From NCBI RefSeq assembly GCF_014196255.1, contig NZ_JACIDH010000001.1:434001-498000 (forward strand): DNA of 64,000 nt, written 5' to 3'. Source of the DNA: Sphingomonas pseudosanguinis (GTDB taxonomy: Bacteria > Pseudomonadota > Alphaproteobacteria > Sphingomonadales > Sphingomonadaceae). The position numbers and the translations under genes are program-made. Position 1 is the first letter of the stretch. Every line of letters starts with the position of its first letter. The notes under the pieces are model-generated. The model made no database searches and had not been told where the DNA came from. It saw only the letters and a program-made list of their open reading frames with translations. Positions 41,807 through 51,257 of this stretch are shown here, piece after piece.

Positions 41807-44461
41807 TCAGGCCGATTGGCGTCGGGATCCGTCCTCGCTGATCGCCATGTCGAGCCAGGGGTGATCCTCGGGCAGGGGCGTGGCGAAGGCGATGCCGACC
41901 CGTCCATCGCGCTCCCAGCGGATATAGCTGCGCAGCGGCTTGTCGGTGCCGACGCGCAACCCGATCGCGGCGCCGCACACGATATAGGCGGGGGGCAGCC
42001 CCTCGATCATCATGCCCGATGGCGACAGGTCGCGGATGCGCACGTCGAGGACGGCGCTGCCCGAGATGATCTGGGCGGAGCGCAGCATTTTAACCCGCGT
42101 GCGCCGCATCGATTTCAGGCCGACCGGCTCGGCATGGGCATCGCCGTCGTCCAGCATGCGATGCACCTCGGCGACGGGCACCGGCCGGCCATAGACGAAG
42201 CCCTGGATATGGCTGCACCCCAGTTCGCGGATCAGTTCGATCTCGTCCTGAAGCTCGACTCCCTCGGCGGTGGTTTCCATGCCCAGCGTATCGGCCAGCG
42301 TCACGATCGCGCGGATGATGGCGGCGTTGCGATTGCCCGATCCGACCGCACCGCGCACGAAGGACTGGTCGATCTTGATCTTGTCGAACGGCGCATGACG
42401 CAGATAGCCGAGCGAGGAATAGCCGGTGCCGAAATCGTCGAGCGCGAGGCGGACGCCCAGCGCCTTCAGCGCGGCGAACTGGCGTTCCGATTCCTGATCG
42501 TCGCGCAGAAACACGCTTTCGGTGATCTCCAGTTCCAGCCGCGATGGCGCCAGGCCGGACTGCGCCAGCGCCTGCGCGACCAGCGCCGACAGATTGGGCT
42601 TGGCGAACTGCACCGACGAGACATTAACCGCGACGCGCGCGGGCAGCGGCCAGCTGGCGGCCTCCATGCAGGCGGTGCGCATCACCCATTCGCCGATCTG
42701 CTCGATCAGCCCGCATTCCTCTGCCACCGGCACGAACTGGCCTGGGGGAATGTCGCCCTGGGTCGGGTGGGTCCAGCGCAGCAGCGCCTCATAGCCGACG
42801 ATGCGTGCGTCATGCGTCGAGACGACGGGTTGATAGGCGAGGTGGAATTGCCCTTGCGCGATGGCGATGCGCAAATCCTCCTCCATCCGCTTGCGGCTGC
42901 GCGCGCCCTCCAGCATCGTCTCGGCATAGAAACGGTGCACGCCGCGCCCATCGCCCTTGGCGGCATAAAGGCCCAGATCGGCGTTGCGGATCAGCGCCTG
43001 CGAATCGTCCCCGTCATGCGGCGCGATGGCGATGCCGATCGAACAGCCGATCGTCACCTCGACCCCCTGGATGTCATAGGGGCGCGACAGGGTGGCGATG
43101 ATGTCGGTCGCCAGCGAGGATAGCCGCTCGCGCTGGTCGATGCCGGGCAGGACGATCTGGAACTCGTCGCCGCCCAGCCGACCGACCAGCCCGACATCGC
43201 CGACCGTCTGTTCCAGCCGCCGCGCGACCTGTTGCAGCAACAGGTCGCCGGCCTGATGGCCCAGCGTGTCGTTGACCGCCTTGAACCGGTCGAGGTCCAT
43301 CAGGAACAGCGCAGTCGGGCGGTAGGGATTGATCGACTGTTTCAGCGTCTTGTCGAGCGACAGCTTCATGCGTTGGCGATTGGCCAGGCCGGTCAGCCCG
43401 TCGAACAGCGCCAGCCGGGTGATCTCCGCCTCCGACCGGCGCTTTTCGGTCAGGTCCGAGCCCGAGCCGATGAAGCCGCGAAACCGGCCGATGCCGTCGA
43501 TGATCGGACGGCCCGAAATCGACCACCAGCGGTCCTGCGCGCGCGGATCGCCCGACACCGCGCAGATAGTGTAATCGGAAAAGCTGGTGCGCGACGCCAT
43601 GTGGAAGGACAGGGTCCGCTCGGTGCCGGGTTCCGACGAGTCCATCTGGAACAGCTCGGTCAGCAGCCGACCGGTGGGATCGACGCCGATCGCACGGAGG
43701 TCCTGCGCCACCTTGTCGGACAGATAGGTCAGCCGGCCATGGCGATCGGTTTCCCAGAACCAGCCGGTGCCGTGCTCCTCGAACTCGGCGATCATCTTGA
43801 CCGCCTGCTGCCCTTGGCCAAAGGCGCGGGCGCGGGCATCGGCGACATTATAATCCATCTGCCCGCTGCATCGCGCGTTCATCACTAGGAAGAGCAGCGG
43901 CGGCACGACGGCGGCCAGCGTCAGCGGCAACGATGCGCCCCAGGCCATGGCGGCGATCGGCGCCAGAAAGGCGAAGCCGAACGAATAACCGATCAGCGCG
44001 CATCGGACCGGATGCAGCACCGTCGCGGTCGCCCACATCGCGCAGAACAGCGTCAGCGCCGATGCCCATCCCGTGACGCCGTCATGTGACTGCGCGGTCA
44101 GCAGCAGCAGGGGGCCGGACGCGACCGCGATCGCGAAGCCCATCACGATCAGCCACTGCTTCAACCGGTAGAAGGGCCATTGCCATGTGTTGCCGCGCCA
44201 CAGCACCACCCCGAAGGCCGCCGTGGCGAGCAACAACGCCGCGCCGCCGGTCGCCTTTTCGATGAACAATGCAGAGGGGTCATAGCGCAGGCTGATGCCT
44301 AAAATGATCGCCACCGCGACCAGATTCTGAAGAATCGACAGCGGCCAGGTCCGGCACAAGATGCGGACGCGCGTCAGATGCAGATCGACCAGCAGTTCGT
44401 CATTGTCCTCGACGATCCCCATCAGGGCGAGAAAGGATATGCGGTCGGAGGCGGATGACAT
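41807..44461 (-). CDS. Membrane GGDEF-EAL protein with PAS and C-terminal PilZ domain
   Basis: 884 aa. About five to six transmembrane helices occupy residues 40-205, followed by a PAS domain (GTGWFWETDRHGRLTYLSDK), an intact GGDEF motif at 430-434 (LGGDEF), an intact EAL motif at 558-560 (YEALLRW) with DDFGTGYSS from 674, and a C-terminal PilZ-like domain from about 770 (RRTRVKMLRSAQI then DLSPSG). It can be predicted to make and/or degrade cyclic di-GMP and to sense it through PilZ. Which activity dominates is not visible. A single-gene unit, divergent from the fumarase gene. Confidence 0.9.
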   Translation of the reverse strand: MSSASDRISFLALMGIVEDNDELLVDLHLTRVRILCRTWPLSILQNLVAVAIILGISLRYDPSALFIEKATGGAALLLATAAFGVVLWRGNTWQWPFYRLKQWLIVMGFAIAVASGPLLLLTAQSHDGVTGWASALTLFCAMWATATVLHPVRCALIGYSFGFAFLAPIAAMAWGASLPLTLAAVVPPLLFLVMNARCSGQMDYNVADARARAFGQGQQAVKMIAEFEEHGTGWFWETDRHGRLTYLSDKVAQDLRAIGVDPTGRLLTELFQMDSSEPGTERTLSFHMASRTSFSDYTICAVSGDPRAQDRWWSISGRPIIDGIGRFRGFIGSGSDLTEKRRSEAEITRLALFDGLTGLANRQRMKLSLDKTLKQSINPYRPTALFLMDLDRFKAVNDTLGHQAGDLLLQQVARRLEQTVGDVGLVGRLGGDEFQIVLPGIDQRERLSSLATDIIATLSRPYDIQGVEVTIGCSIGIAIAPHDGDDSQALIRNADLGLYAAKGDGRGVHRFYAETMLEGARSRKRMEEDLRIAIAQGQFHLAYQPVVSTHDARIVGYEALLRWTHPTQGDIPPGQFVPVAEECGLIEQIGEWVMRTACMEAASWPLPARVAVNVSSVQFAKPNLSALVAQALAQSGLAPSRLELEITESVFLRDDQESERQFAALKALGVRLALDDFGTGYSSLGYLRHAPFDKIKIDQSFVRGAVGSGNRNAAIIRAIVTLADTLGMETTAEGVELQDEIELIRELGCSHIQGFVYGRPVPVAEVHRMLDDGDAHAEPVGLKSMRRTRVKMLRSAQIISGSAVLDVRIRDLSPSGMMIEGLPPAYIVCGAAIGLRVGTDKPLRSYIRWERDGRVGIAFATPLPEDHPWLDMAISEDGSRRQSA

Positions 44462-44607
44462 GCGCGGTTTTGGGTCCCAGGGCGGCTCGGGGCGACCCTG
44501 CGCCCGCCGGAGTTAAGATTGATTGAAGTGAATCCCCCCGAGGGAATCGTCATCGTCATCGCACATGGCGTTGCACCGCGCGCGCCGCTGTCGCAAAAGG
44601 CGACCCC

Positions 44608-46131
44608 ATGACGACCCTGATCCGCGACACCGACCTGATCGAGAGCGTGGCCGACGCGCTCCAGTTCATCAGCTACTATCACCCGATGGATTATATCCGC
44701 GCCTTGGGTAAGGCCTATGAGGCCGAAAAAAGCCCGGCGGCCAAGGATGCCATCGCCCAGATCCTGACCAACAGCCGGATGTGCGCGGAGGGGCATCGCC
44801 CGATCTGCCAGGACACCGGCATTGTCACGGTCTTCGTGAAATGGGGCCAGGACTGCCGCCTGTCCGGCGACCGGTCGCTGCAGGAGGTCGTCGATGAGGG
44901 CGTGCGCCGCGCCTATCTCCACCCCGAGAACAAGCTGCGCGCCTCGATCCTCGCCGACCCCGCCTTCACCCGCCGCAACACCAAGGACAACACGCCCTCG
45001 GTCCTCCATGTCGAGATGGTGCCGGGGAACACGGTGACGGTCGACGTCGCGGCCAAGGGCGGCGGGTCGGAAAACAAGTCCAAGTTCAAGATGATGAACC
45101 CGTCCGACTCGATCGTCGACTGGGTGCTGGAGATGATCCCGCAGATGGGCGCGGGCTGGTGCCCGCCGGGCATGCTCGGCATCGGCATCGGCGGCACGGC
45201 GGAAAAGGCGGTGCTGCTCGCCAAGGAATCGCTGATGGGCGCGATCGACATGGGGCAGCTGAAAGAGCGCGGCCCGCGTAACGATATCGAGGCGCTGCGG
45301 ATCGAGCTGTTCGACAAGGTCAACGCGCTGGGCATCGGCGCGCAGGGGCTGGGCGGCCTGTCCACCATCCTCGACGTCAAGATCCTCGACTGGCCGACGC
45401 ACGCCGCGTCCAAGCCGGTGGCGATGATCCCGAATTGCGCCGCGACCCGCCATGCGCACTTCACGCTCGACGGCTCGGGCCCGGTCTATCTCGAAGCGCC
45501 CAAGCTGGAAGAATGGCCCAAGGTCGACTGGAAGCCCGACCTGCAAACGGCCAAGCGCGTCGATCTCGACACGCTGACGCCGGAAGAGGTGAAGAGCTGG
45601 AAGCATGGCGACCGGTTGCTCCTCAACGGCAAGATGCTGACCGGCCGCGACGCCGCGCACAAGCGGATCAAGGACATGCTCGACCGCGGCGAGGAACTGC
45701 CCGTCGAATTCAAGGGTCGGGTGATCTATTATGTCGGCCCGGTCGATCCGGTCGGCGAGGAAGTGGTCGGTCCGGCGGGCCCTACGACCGCGACCCGCAT
45801 GGACAAGTTCACCCGCATGATGCTCGATCAGGGCCTGCTGGCGATGGTCGGCAAGGCCGAGCGTGGTCCGGCCGCCACCGATGCGATCCGCGAATATCAG
45901 TCCGCCTATCTGATGGCGGTCGGTGGTGCGGCCTATCTGGTCGCGCGCGCGATCAAGGGATCGAAGGTCGTCGGCTTCGAGGATCTGGGCATGGAGGCGA
46001 TCTACGAGTTCGACGTGGAGAATTTCCCCGTCACCGTCGCGGTCGATTCCGAAGGCCAGAACGTCCACACGCTGGCGCCGCTGGTGTGGAAGGACAAGAT
46101 CGCCAAGGAAGGCCTGCTGACCCCGGCGTGA
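44608..46131 (+). CDS. fumA: Fumarate hydratase, class I (iron-sulfur)
   Basis: 507 aa. Class I fumarases carry a [4Fe-4S] cluster; candidate ligand cysteines are in PICQDTG, GWCPPGML and NCAATRH. The beta domain follows with LLLNGKMLTGRDAAHKRI and YVGPVDP, and GPTTATRMDKF near the end. The enzyme interconverts fumarate and malate in the TCA cycle. There is no close neighbour in the pathway. The gene symbol reflects the class, not a proven paralogue. Confidence 0.95.
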   Translation: MTTLIRDTDLIESVADALQFISYYHPMDYIRALGKAYEAEKSPAAKDAIAQILTNSRMCAEGHRPICQDTGIVTVFVKWGQDCRLSGDRSLQEVVDEGVRRAYLHPENKLRASILADPAFTRRNTKDNTPSVLHVEMVPGNTVTVDVAAKGGGSENKSKFKMMNPSDSIVDWVLEMIPQMGAGWCPPGMLGIGIGGTAEKAVLLAKESLMGAIDMGQLKERGPRNDIEALRIELFDKVNALGIGAQGLGGLSTILDVKILDWPTHAASKPVAMIPNCAATRHAHFTLDGSGPVYLEAPKLEEWPKVDWKPDLQTAKRVDLDTLTPEEVKSWKHGDRLLLNGKMLTGRDAAHKRIKDMLDRGEELPVEFKGRVIYYVGPVDPVGEEVVGPAGPTTATRMDKFTRMMLDQGLLAMVGKAERGPAATDAIREYQSAYLMAVGGAAYLVARAIKGSKVVGFEDLGMEAIYEFDVENFPVTVAVDSEGQNVHTLAPLVWKDKIAKEGLLTPA

Positions 46132-46197
46132 TCCGGTTCACCCTCCCTATCCGCGATGGGGAGGGCGGGCGGCTGGCAGAAAGCTCCCCTTTCCTGA

Positions 46198-46228
46198 CCT
46201 CCGTTCAGCCTGAGCGTAGTCGAAGGCC
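46198..46228 (+). repeat. REP-like unit, family A
   Basis: A plus copy with one change (GCGTAGTCG). It is paired with the inverted copy at 46278-46307. Both lie in the 247-bp gap between the convergent fumarase and acyl-CoA ligase genes. Confidence 0.82.
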
Positions 46229-46277
46229 ACGGGACAACATCGCCAGCTGACAAAGTCTGGTGCCTCTGTCATCTCTT

Positions 46278-46307
46278 GGCCTTCGACTGCGCTCAGGCTG
46301 AACGGAG
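46278..46307 (-). repeat. REP-like unit, family A, minus copy
   Basis: An inverted copy (GGCCTTCGACTGCGCTCAGG and onward) with one base changed. It forms the second half of the pair between the fumarase and ligase genes. Confidence 0.8.
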
Positions 46308-46378
46308 CGTGTGCTTTAACCGCGCCCCGTCACATCGTGTGGATTGTTCCTCCCCTCGCCAAGGGGGAGCCTGCACTC

Positions 46379-48166
46379 TCAATTCCTGTAGAGCGCGTCC
46401 AGGCGCTCGCCATACACATCGCGCAACACATGCCGGCGGATCTTCAGCGACGGCGTCAGCTGCTGGTTCTCGATCGAGAACGGCTCGTGGGCGATCACGA
46501 AGCGGCGGATGCGCTCGGTCACCGACAGATCGCGATTGACCCGGTCGACCGCCGCCGAGATCGCCGCGCGGAAGTCCAGATCGTCGTCGAGCGCCACGCG
46601 GTTGCAGCCCGTGCCCGACTTCGCGCACCACTCGGCGGTCCATTCGGAATCGGGCACGATCAGCGCCACCATATAGGGCCGCCGGTCGCCCGCGATCATC
46701 GCCTGCGCGATTTCGGGCTGGAGGGTCAGCATCCCCTCGACCTTCTGGGGGGCGACATTCTCGCCCTTGTCGTTGATGATCAGGTCCTTCTTGCGATCGG
46801 TGATGCGCAGGCGCCCCGCCCCATCGAACTCGCCGATGTCGCCGGTGTGCAGCCAGCCGTCCTTCAGCACCCGTTCGGTCTCGGTCGGGTTGCGCCAATA
46901 TCCGTGCATGACCAGCTCGCCGCGCACCAGGATCTCGCCGTCCTCGGCGATCCGCACCTCGGTATCGACGAGCGGCGGGCCGACCGTCTCCATCCGCACG
47001 CCCGCCTTTGGCCGGTTGCAGGCGATGACCGGCGCGGCCTCGGTCTGGCCATAGCCTTGCAGCAGGGTGAGGCCGATCGAGTGGAAGAACAGCCCGATCT
47101 CAGGGTTGAGCGGCGCGCCGCCCGACACCATCGCCTTCAACCGGCCACCGAACTTCCTGGCGATCTTGGGTTTGAATAGCGTGGCGACCGCGAGCTGCGC
47201 GGGTCGGTCGACCAGCCGCAGCTTGCCGTTATAGCTGCGTGCACCCAAAGCCAGCGCCTGATCGAGCAGCCTTGCGCCGAGGCCACCCTTTTTCTCGATC
47301 GCCTTGGCGATGCGGGTGTGCAGTACCTCGAACAGGCGGGGCACGACGAACATGATCGTCGGGCGGACCTCTTCGATATTGGCGGCCAGCTTGTCTAGGC
47401 CCTCGGCGTAGTAGATCTGCCCGCCCAGTGAGATGGGGAAATGCTGCCCGCCGGTATGCTCATAGGCGTGGGAGAGGGGGAGGAAGGACAGGAACACCTC
47501 GTCCTCCCAGCCGAAATCCTCGGCGATCACCACGCTGCACCCGGCGCAATTGTGCAGGATCGCGCCGTGATGCTGCATCACCCCGCGCGGCGCGCCGCCG
47601 GTGCCCGAGGTGTAGATGATGCAGGCCAGGTCGCCCCGGCTGAAATCGGCCTCCGCCGCGACGGTGGCGGCCTGGGTCGGATGCGCGGCGATCAGCGCAT
47701 CATATTGCCGGCAGTCGATCTGGCTCGGCCCCAGCTTCAGCGGCTCGATCCCGATCACCGTCTGGACATGGTTGGAGCGCAGCGCGGCGGGCATCAGCGT
47801 CGCGGCCAGCTTCTGGGTCGAGACGATGATCGCGCGCGCGCCCGAATTCTCGATGATATGCGCGTGATCGCGCTCGGTATTGGTTGTGTAGGTCGGCACG
47901 GTGACGCAGCCCGCCGCCATGATGGCGAGATCGGCGATGCACCATTCGGGCCGGTTCTCCGCGACCAGCATCACCCGGTCGCCGCGCTGCAGCCCCGTGG
48001 AGCGCAGCCCGCGCGACAGGCTGGCGACCTGCCGTGCCGCCTCGGCCCAGCTGATCGCGTGCCAGGCCCCGTCCTGCTTGCGCCACAGGAAGGGCGCGTC
48101 GCCCTTTTCGGCGGCGCGGGTGAAGAACATGGTGACGAGATTGGGAAAATATTCGAGCGTACGCAT
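46379..48166 (-). CDS. AMP-dependent long-chain acyl-CoA ligase
   Basis: 595 aa ANL-family ligase. The P-loop motif is YTSGTGGAPRGV, followed by LPLSHAYEH, the adenylation motif GYGQTEAAPV, TGDIGEFDGAGRLRITDRKKDLI, and the catalytic lysine in PSLKIRR near the C-terminus. It most resembles the FadD15-type fatty-acyl-CoA synthetases that activate long-chain fatty acids with ATP and CoA. The ATG at 48166 (MRTLEYFPNL) follows GAGAGG by about 8 bases. A single gene, with gamma-glutamyltransferase upstream on the same strand. Confidence 0.9.
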   Translation of the reverse strand: MRTLEYFPNLVTMFFTRAAEKGDAPFLWRKQDGAWHAISWAEAARQVASLSRGLRSTGLQRGDRVMLVAENRPEWCIADLAIMAAGCVTVPTYTTNTERDHAHIIENSGARAIIVSTQKLAATLMPAALRSNHVQTVIGIEPLKLGPSQIDCRQYDALIAAHPTQAATVAAEADFSRGDLACIIYTSGTGGAPRGVMQHHGAILHNCAGCSVVIAEDFGWEDEVFLSFLPLSHAYEHTGGQHFPISLGGQIYYAEGLDKLAANIEEVRPTIMFVVPRLFEVLHTRIAKAIEKKGGLGARLLDQALALGARSYNGKLRLVDRPAQLAVATLFKPKIARKFGGRLKAMVSGGAPLNPEIGLFFHSIGLTLLQGYGQTEAAPVIACNRPKAGVRMETVGPPLVDTEVRIAEDGEILVRGELVMHGYWRNPTETERVLKDGWLHTGDIGEFDGAGRLRITDRKKDLIINDKGENVAPQKVEGMLTLQPEIAQAMIAGDRRPYMVALIVPDSEWTAEWCAKSGTGCNRVALDDDLDFRAAISAAVDRVNRDLSVTERIRRFVIAHEPFSIENQQLTPSLKIRRHVLRDVYGERLDALYRN

Positions 48167-48230
48167 GGTCGTGCCTCTCCCACCGGCCCGTATCGCGCGC
48201 GTCAACGCGCGACCGGGCTCTTTGGTTGTC

Positions 48231-49988
48231 TTATTCCGCCGGGCGTCCCGGTTTGTCGCCGACCCGCTGGATCACGGTCATCCGCCCGGCCACGTCGATC
48301 GCCACGCCCTCGCTGCGCGGATCGGCGGCACCGACCCAGCGGCCGCCGACGCGCTCGATGGCATTGGCCTTCAGCCCCATCGGCGCGACCGTCACGGCCT
48401 CGCCCAGCGCCTGAAGGCCGGGGACCAGCGCCTCCAGCGTGGTGCCCTGTTCGATCGTGGCGACCTTGCCCGGGGCGAAGACCAGGCCGGTCGCGATCGC
48501 GTCCTGCGCGCTCAGCTTCCAGTCGATGACGCCGATGATCGCCTTGGCGACCTGCGCGATGATGGTCGCGCCGCCCGCCGCGCCGACCGCCAGGCGCACC
48601 TTGCCGTCCGGGCCATAGACGATGGTCGGCGACATCGAGCTGCGCGGCCGCTTGCCACCCTCGACCCGGTTGGCGACCAGATCACCGTCCTTGACCGGCA
48701 CGATGTCGAAATCGGTCAGCTCGTTGTTCAGCATCGTGCCGTCGATCGACAGGCCCGAGCCGAACGAGCCCTCGACGGTGGTCGTCACCTCGGCGACATT
48801 GCCGCCCGCGTCGACCGCGACGAGATCGGTGGTGCCCGCGACCTCGCTGACCGGTGCGCGGACCCGCGCCGGCGCGCCGGGCGGCGTGCCGGGCGAGACC
48901 GATGCCATGGTGCGATCGGGTGAGATCAGTGCGGAGCGGCTGGCGATATATCGGGGGTCGAACAACCCCTTCAGCGGCACGCGGACATAATCGGGATCGC
49001 CCAGATACATGTCGCGGTCCGCATAGGCGAGGCGGGAGGCCTCGGCGAACAGATGCCAGGCCTGCGGCGAGTCCTTGCCCAGCGATCCCATGTCGAAGCG
49101 TTCGAGCAGTTTCAGAATCGACAATACCGTCGACCCGCCGCCCGAGGAGGGGGCCATGCTGCAAATCCGGTATCCGCGATAGGTGTCGCACAGCGGCGGA
49201 CGCGGCTTGGCGGCATAGGAGGCGAGGTCGCCGGTCGTCATCTTCGACGGGTTGCGTGGCGCGGTGTTGACCGTCGTGACCAGCTTCTGCGCCTGTGGCC
49301 CGACATAGAAATAGTCGGGGCCGAGTTTGGCGAGGCGTTCGAACAAGGCGGCCTGTTCGGGATTGCGGATGGTGCTGCCCAGCGGCAGGACCTGTCCGTC
49401 GGGACCGGTCAGCCGGGCGCGGGTGGGGGCGTCGACATGTGCGCCGTACCGAGTCAGCGCGGTCTGGAGACGCGGGGTCAGCTGGAACCCGTCGCGCGCC
49501 AGCCGGATCGCGGGCTGGAACAGCCGCGCCCAGGGCAGCTTGCCGCCCTTGGCATGGGCCAGCGCCATGCCGCGCAGCGCGCCGGGCACGCCGACGCTGC
49601 GCCCGCCGGGCACCGCCTCGGCATGGGTCAGCGGGCGGCCGTCCGGGCCATAGAACCAGTTCGGGGTGGCGGCCATCGGCGCGGTTTCGCGCGCGTCGAT
49701 GCTGTCGGTGCCGCGCGGCCCGTGGCGGACCCAATAGCTGCCGCCGCCGATGCCGGAGCTTTGCGGTTCGACCACGTTCAGCGCCAGCATGGTGGCGATC
49801 GCGGCGTCGGTCGCGCTGCCGCCGGCGCGCAGGATCTCGACCCCGGCGGCGGCGGCGCGCGGGTCAGCGGCGCTGACCATACCCTCGGCGGGGGGCTTTG
49901 GGGCGGGCTGGGGGGCGGGCTGGCGCGCCTCGGCGGGCGCGGCGAGAGGCAGCGCGAGCGCCGCCACGGACAGGAGCCAGTGCTTCAT
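48231..49988 (-). CDS. ggt: Gamma-glutamyltransferase
   Basis: 585 aa periplasmic Ntn-hydrolase with a signal peptide (LLSVAALALPLAAPAEA). The nucleophile that arises by autocleavage is about Thr386 in AGTTDLVAVD. Family motifs GIGGGSYWVRHG and RPRSSMSPTIVY, and the oxyanion region GAAGGATII, are present. The enzyme cleaves glutathione and other gamma-glutamyl compounds. The start MKHWLLS at 49988 is chosen because it begins the signal peptide. It lies 46 bp after pyrD and may be cotranscribed. Confidence 0.92.
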   Translation of the reverse strand: MKHWLLSVAALALPLAAPAEARQPAPQPAPKPPAEGMVSAADPRAAAAGVEILRAGGSATDAAIATMLALNVVEPQSSGIGGGSYWVRHGPRGTDSIDARETAPMAATPNWFYGPDGRPLTHAEAVPGGRSVGVPGALRGMALAHAKGGKLPWARLFQPAIRLARDGFQLTPRLQTALTRYGAHVDAPTRARLTGPDGQVLPLGSTIRNPEQAALFERLAKLGPDYFYVGPQAQKLVTTVNTAPRNPSKMTTGDLASYAAKPRPPLCDTYRGYRICSMAPSSGGGSTVLSILKLLERFDMGSLGKDSPQAWHLFAEASRLAYADRDMYLGDPDYVRVPLKGLFDPRYIASRSALISPDRTMASVSPGTPPGAPARVRAPVSEVAGTTDLVAVDAGGNVAEVTTTVEGSFGSGLSIDGTMLNNELTDFDIVPVKDGDLVANRVEGGKRPRSSMSPTIVYGPDGKVRLAVGAAGGATIIAQVAKAIIGVIDWKLSAQDAIATGLVFAPGKVATIEQGTTLEALVPGLQALGEAVTVAPMGLKANAIERVGGRWVGAADPRSEGVAIDVAGRMTVIQRVGDKPGRPAE

Positions 49989-50034
49989 CCGCCCGACCCT
50001 AGCGGCAAGGCGCGCCCTGCGCCAAGCCGTAACG

Positions 50035-51063
50035 TCAGGCGCCGATCGCCTGCGCGATATTCTCGAATCCGTCGCGGGCGAGCAGCGCGTCGAGATCGCG
50101 CAGGATGCGCGCGGCCAGCCCCGGCCCCTCATAGACCAGCGCGGAGTAAAGCTGGACCAGGCTCGCCCCCGCCCGGATGCGGGCATAGGCCTCCGCCCCG
50201 CTATCGATCCCGCCGGCGGCGATCAGGGGCAGCGCCGCCCCGGTGGCTTTCCGGAAATCGGCCAGCCGCGCGCGGGCAAGCGGGGCGAGCGGACGGCCCG
50301 ACAGGCCGCCGGTCTCGGCCGCGTTGGCGCTGGTGACATGGGGCCGGGTGACGGTGGTGTTGCCGATGATGATCGCGTCCAACCGGTTGTCGATCGCGGC
50401 GCGCACGATCTCGTCGATCTGCGCGGGCTCGAGATCGGGGGCGACTTTAAGGAACAGCGGCACTGTGCCTGCCGCCTCGCGCGAGGTGGCCAGCAACTCG
50501 GCCAGCGCCGCGCCGTGCTGCAGGTCGCGCAAGCCAGGCGTGTTGGGGCTGGAGATGTTGATCGTCACGTAATCGGCGATCGGTGCCGCCTGGGTCACCC
50601 CGTGGCGATAATCGGCGATACGGTCGGCGGCGTCCTTGTTCGCGCCGACATTGATGCCCAGCACGCCCTTGCGCTTCGCCGCCTTCGCGCGCGCCAGCCC
50701 GGCGTCCAACCCGCCATTGTTGAAGCCGTAGCGATTGACCACCCCCTTATCCTCGACCAGCCGGAACAGGCGGGGTTTGGGGTTGCCGGGCTGGGGCTTG
50801 GGGGTCAGTGTGCCGATCTCGACCATGTCGAAGCCCAGGCCGAAAAAGCCGTCGATCGCCTCGCCATTCTTGTCGACGCCCGCCGCCAGCCCCAGCGGGT
50901 TGGCGAAGTCGATGCCTGCGATGCGCGTGGCGAGCCGGGGATAACGCGCCGAATCCACCCCCATCGGTGCGCCCAGCGAACCCCAGCGCGACAGCATCGC
51001 CACCGTCAGACCGTGGGCGCGTTCGGCATCGAGCGCGAAGAGGAGCGGGTGATAAAAGGCCAT
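50035..51063 (-). CDS. pyrD: Dihydroorotate dehydrogenase (quinone), class 2
   Basis: 342 aa. The N-terminal membrane-associating helices (MAFYHPLLFALDAERAHGLTVAML) and the class 2 active-site motif NISSPNTPGLRDLQ with a catalytic Ser are present. FMN-binding motifs are NPLGLAAGVDKNGEAI and LIAAGGIDSGAEAYARIRAGASLVQLY. It oxidises dihydroorotate to orotate, passing electrons to the quinone pool, the fourth step of pyrimidine synthesis. It lies upstream of ggt on the same strand. Confidence 0.95.
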   Translation of the reverse strand: MAFYHPLLFALDAERAHGLTVAMLSRWGSLGAPMGVDSARYPRLATRIAGIDFANPLGLAAGVDKNGEAIDGFFGLGFDMVEIGTLTPKPQPGNPKPRLFRLVEDKGVVNRYGFNNGGLDAGLARAKAAKRKGVLGINVGANKDAADRIADYRHGVTQAAPIADYVTINISSPNTPGLRDLQHGAALAELLATSREAAGTVPLFLKVAPDLEPAQIDEIVRAAIDNRLDAIIIGNTTVTRPHVTSANAAETGGLSGRPLAPLARARLADFRKATGAALPLIAAGGIDSGAEAYARIRAGASLVQLYSALVYEGPGLAARILRDLDALLARDGFENIAQAIGA

Positions 51064-51127
51064 GCCGGCCCGGTTAGCGGATTGCGGGGGGAGGGGGAAG
51101 CGGGGTGGGGGCGCCTTCTACTTCTTT

Positions 51128-51174
51128 CTCCCCTCCCGCCTTCATTGCTCCCCCTCCCGCAGGCGGGAGGGGCG
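51128..51174. repeat. Small family C hairpin fragment
   Basis: CTCCCCTCCCGCC is followed by CCCCTCCCGCAGGCGGGAGG, a single hairpin without the paired arm. It lies between pyrD and the catalase-fold gene. Confidence 0.6.
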
Positions 51175-51257
51175 TGCCAAGACCGGAGGGCCGGTGTAAT
51201 CAAAACGGAACGCTATTACCCAACATCGGTTGGTGGGGACCCACAGGGAGAGCCCCG

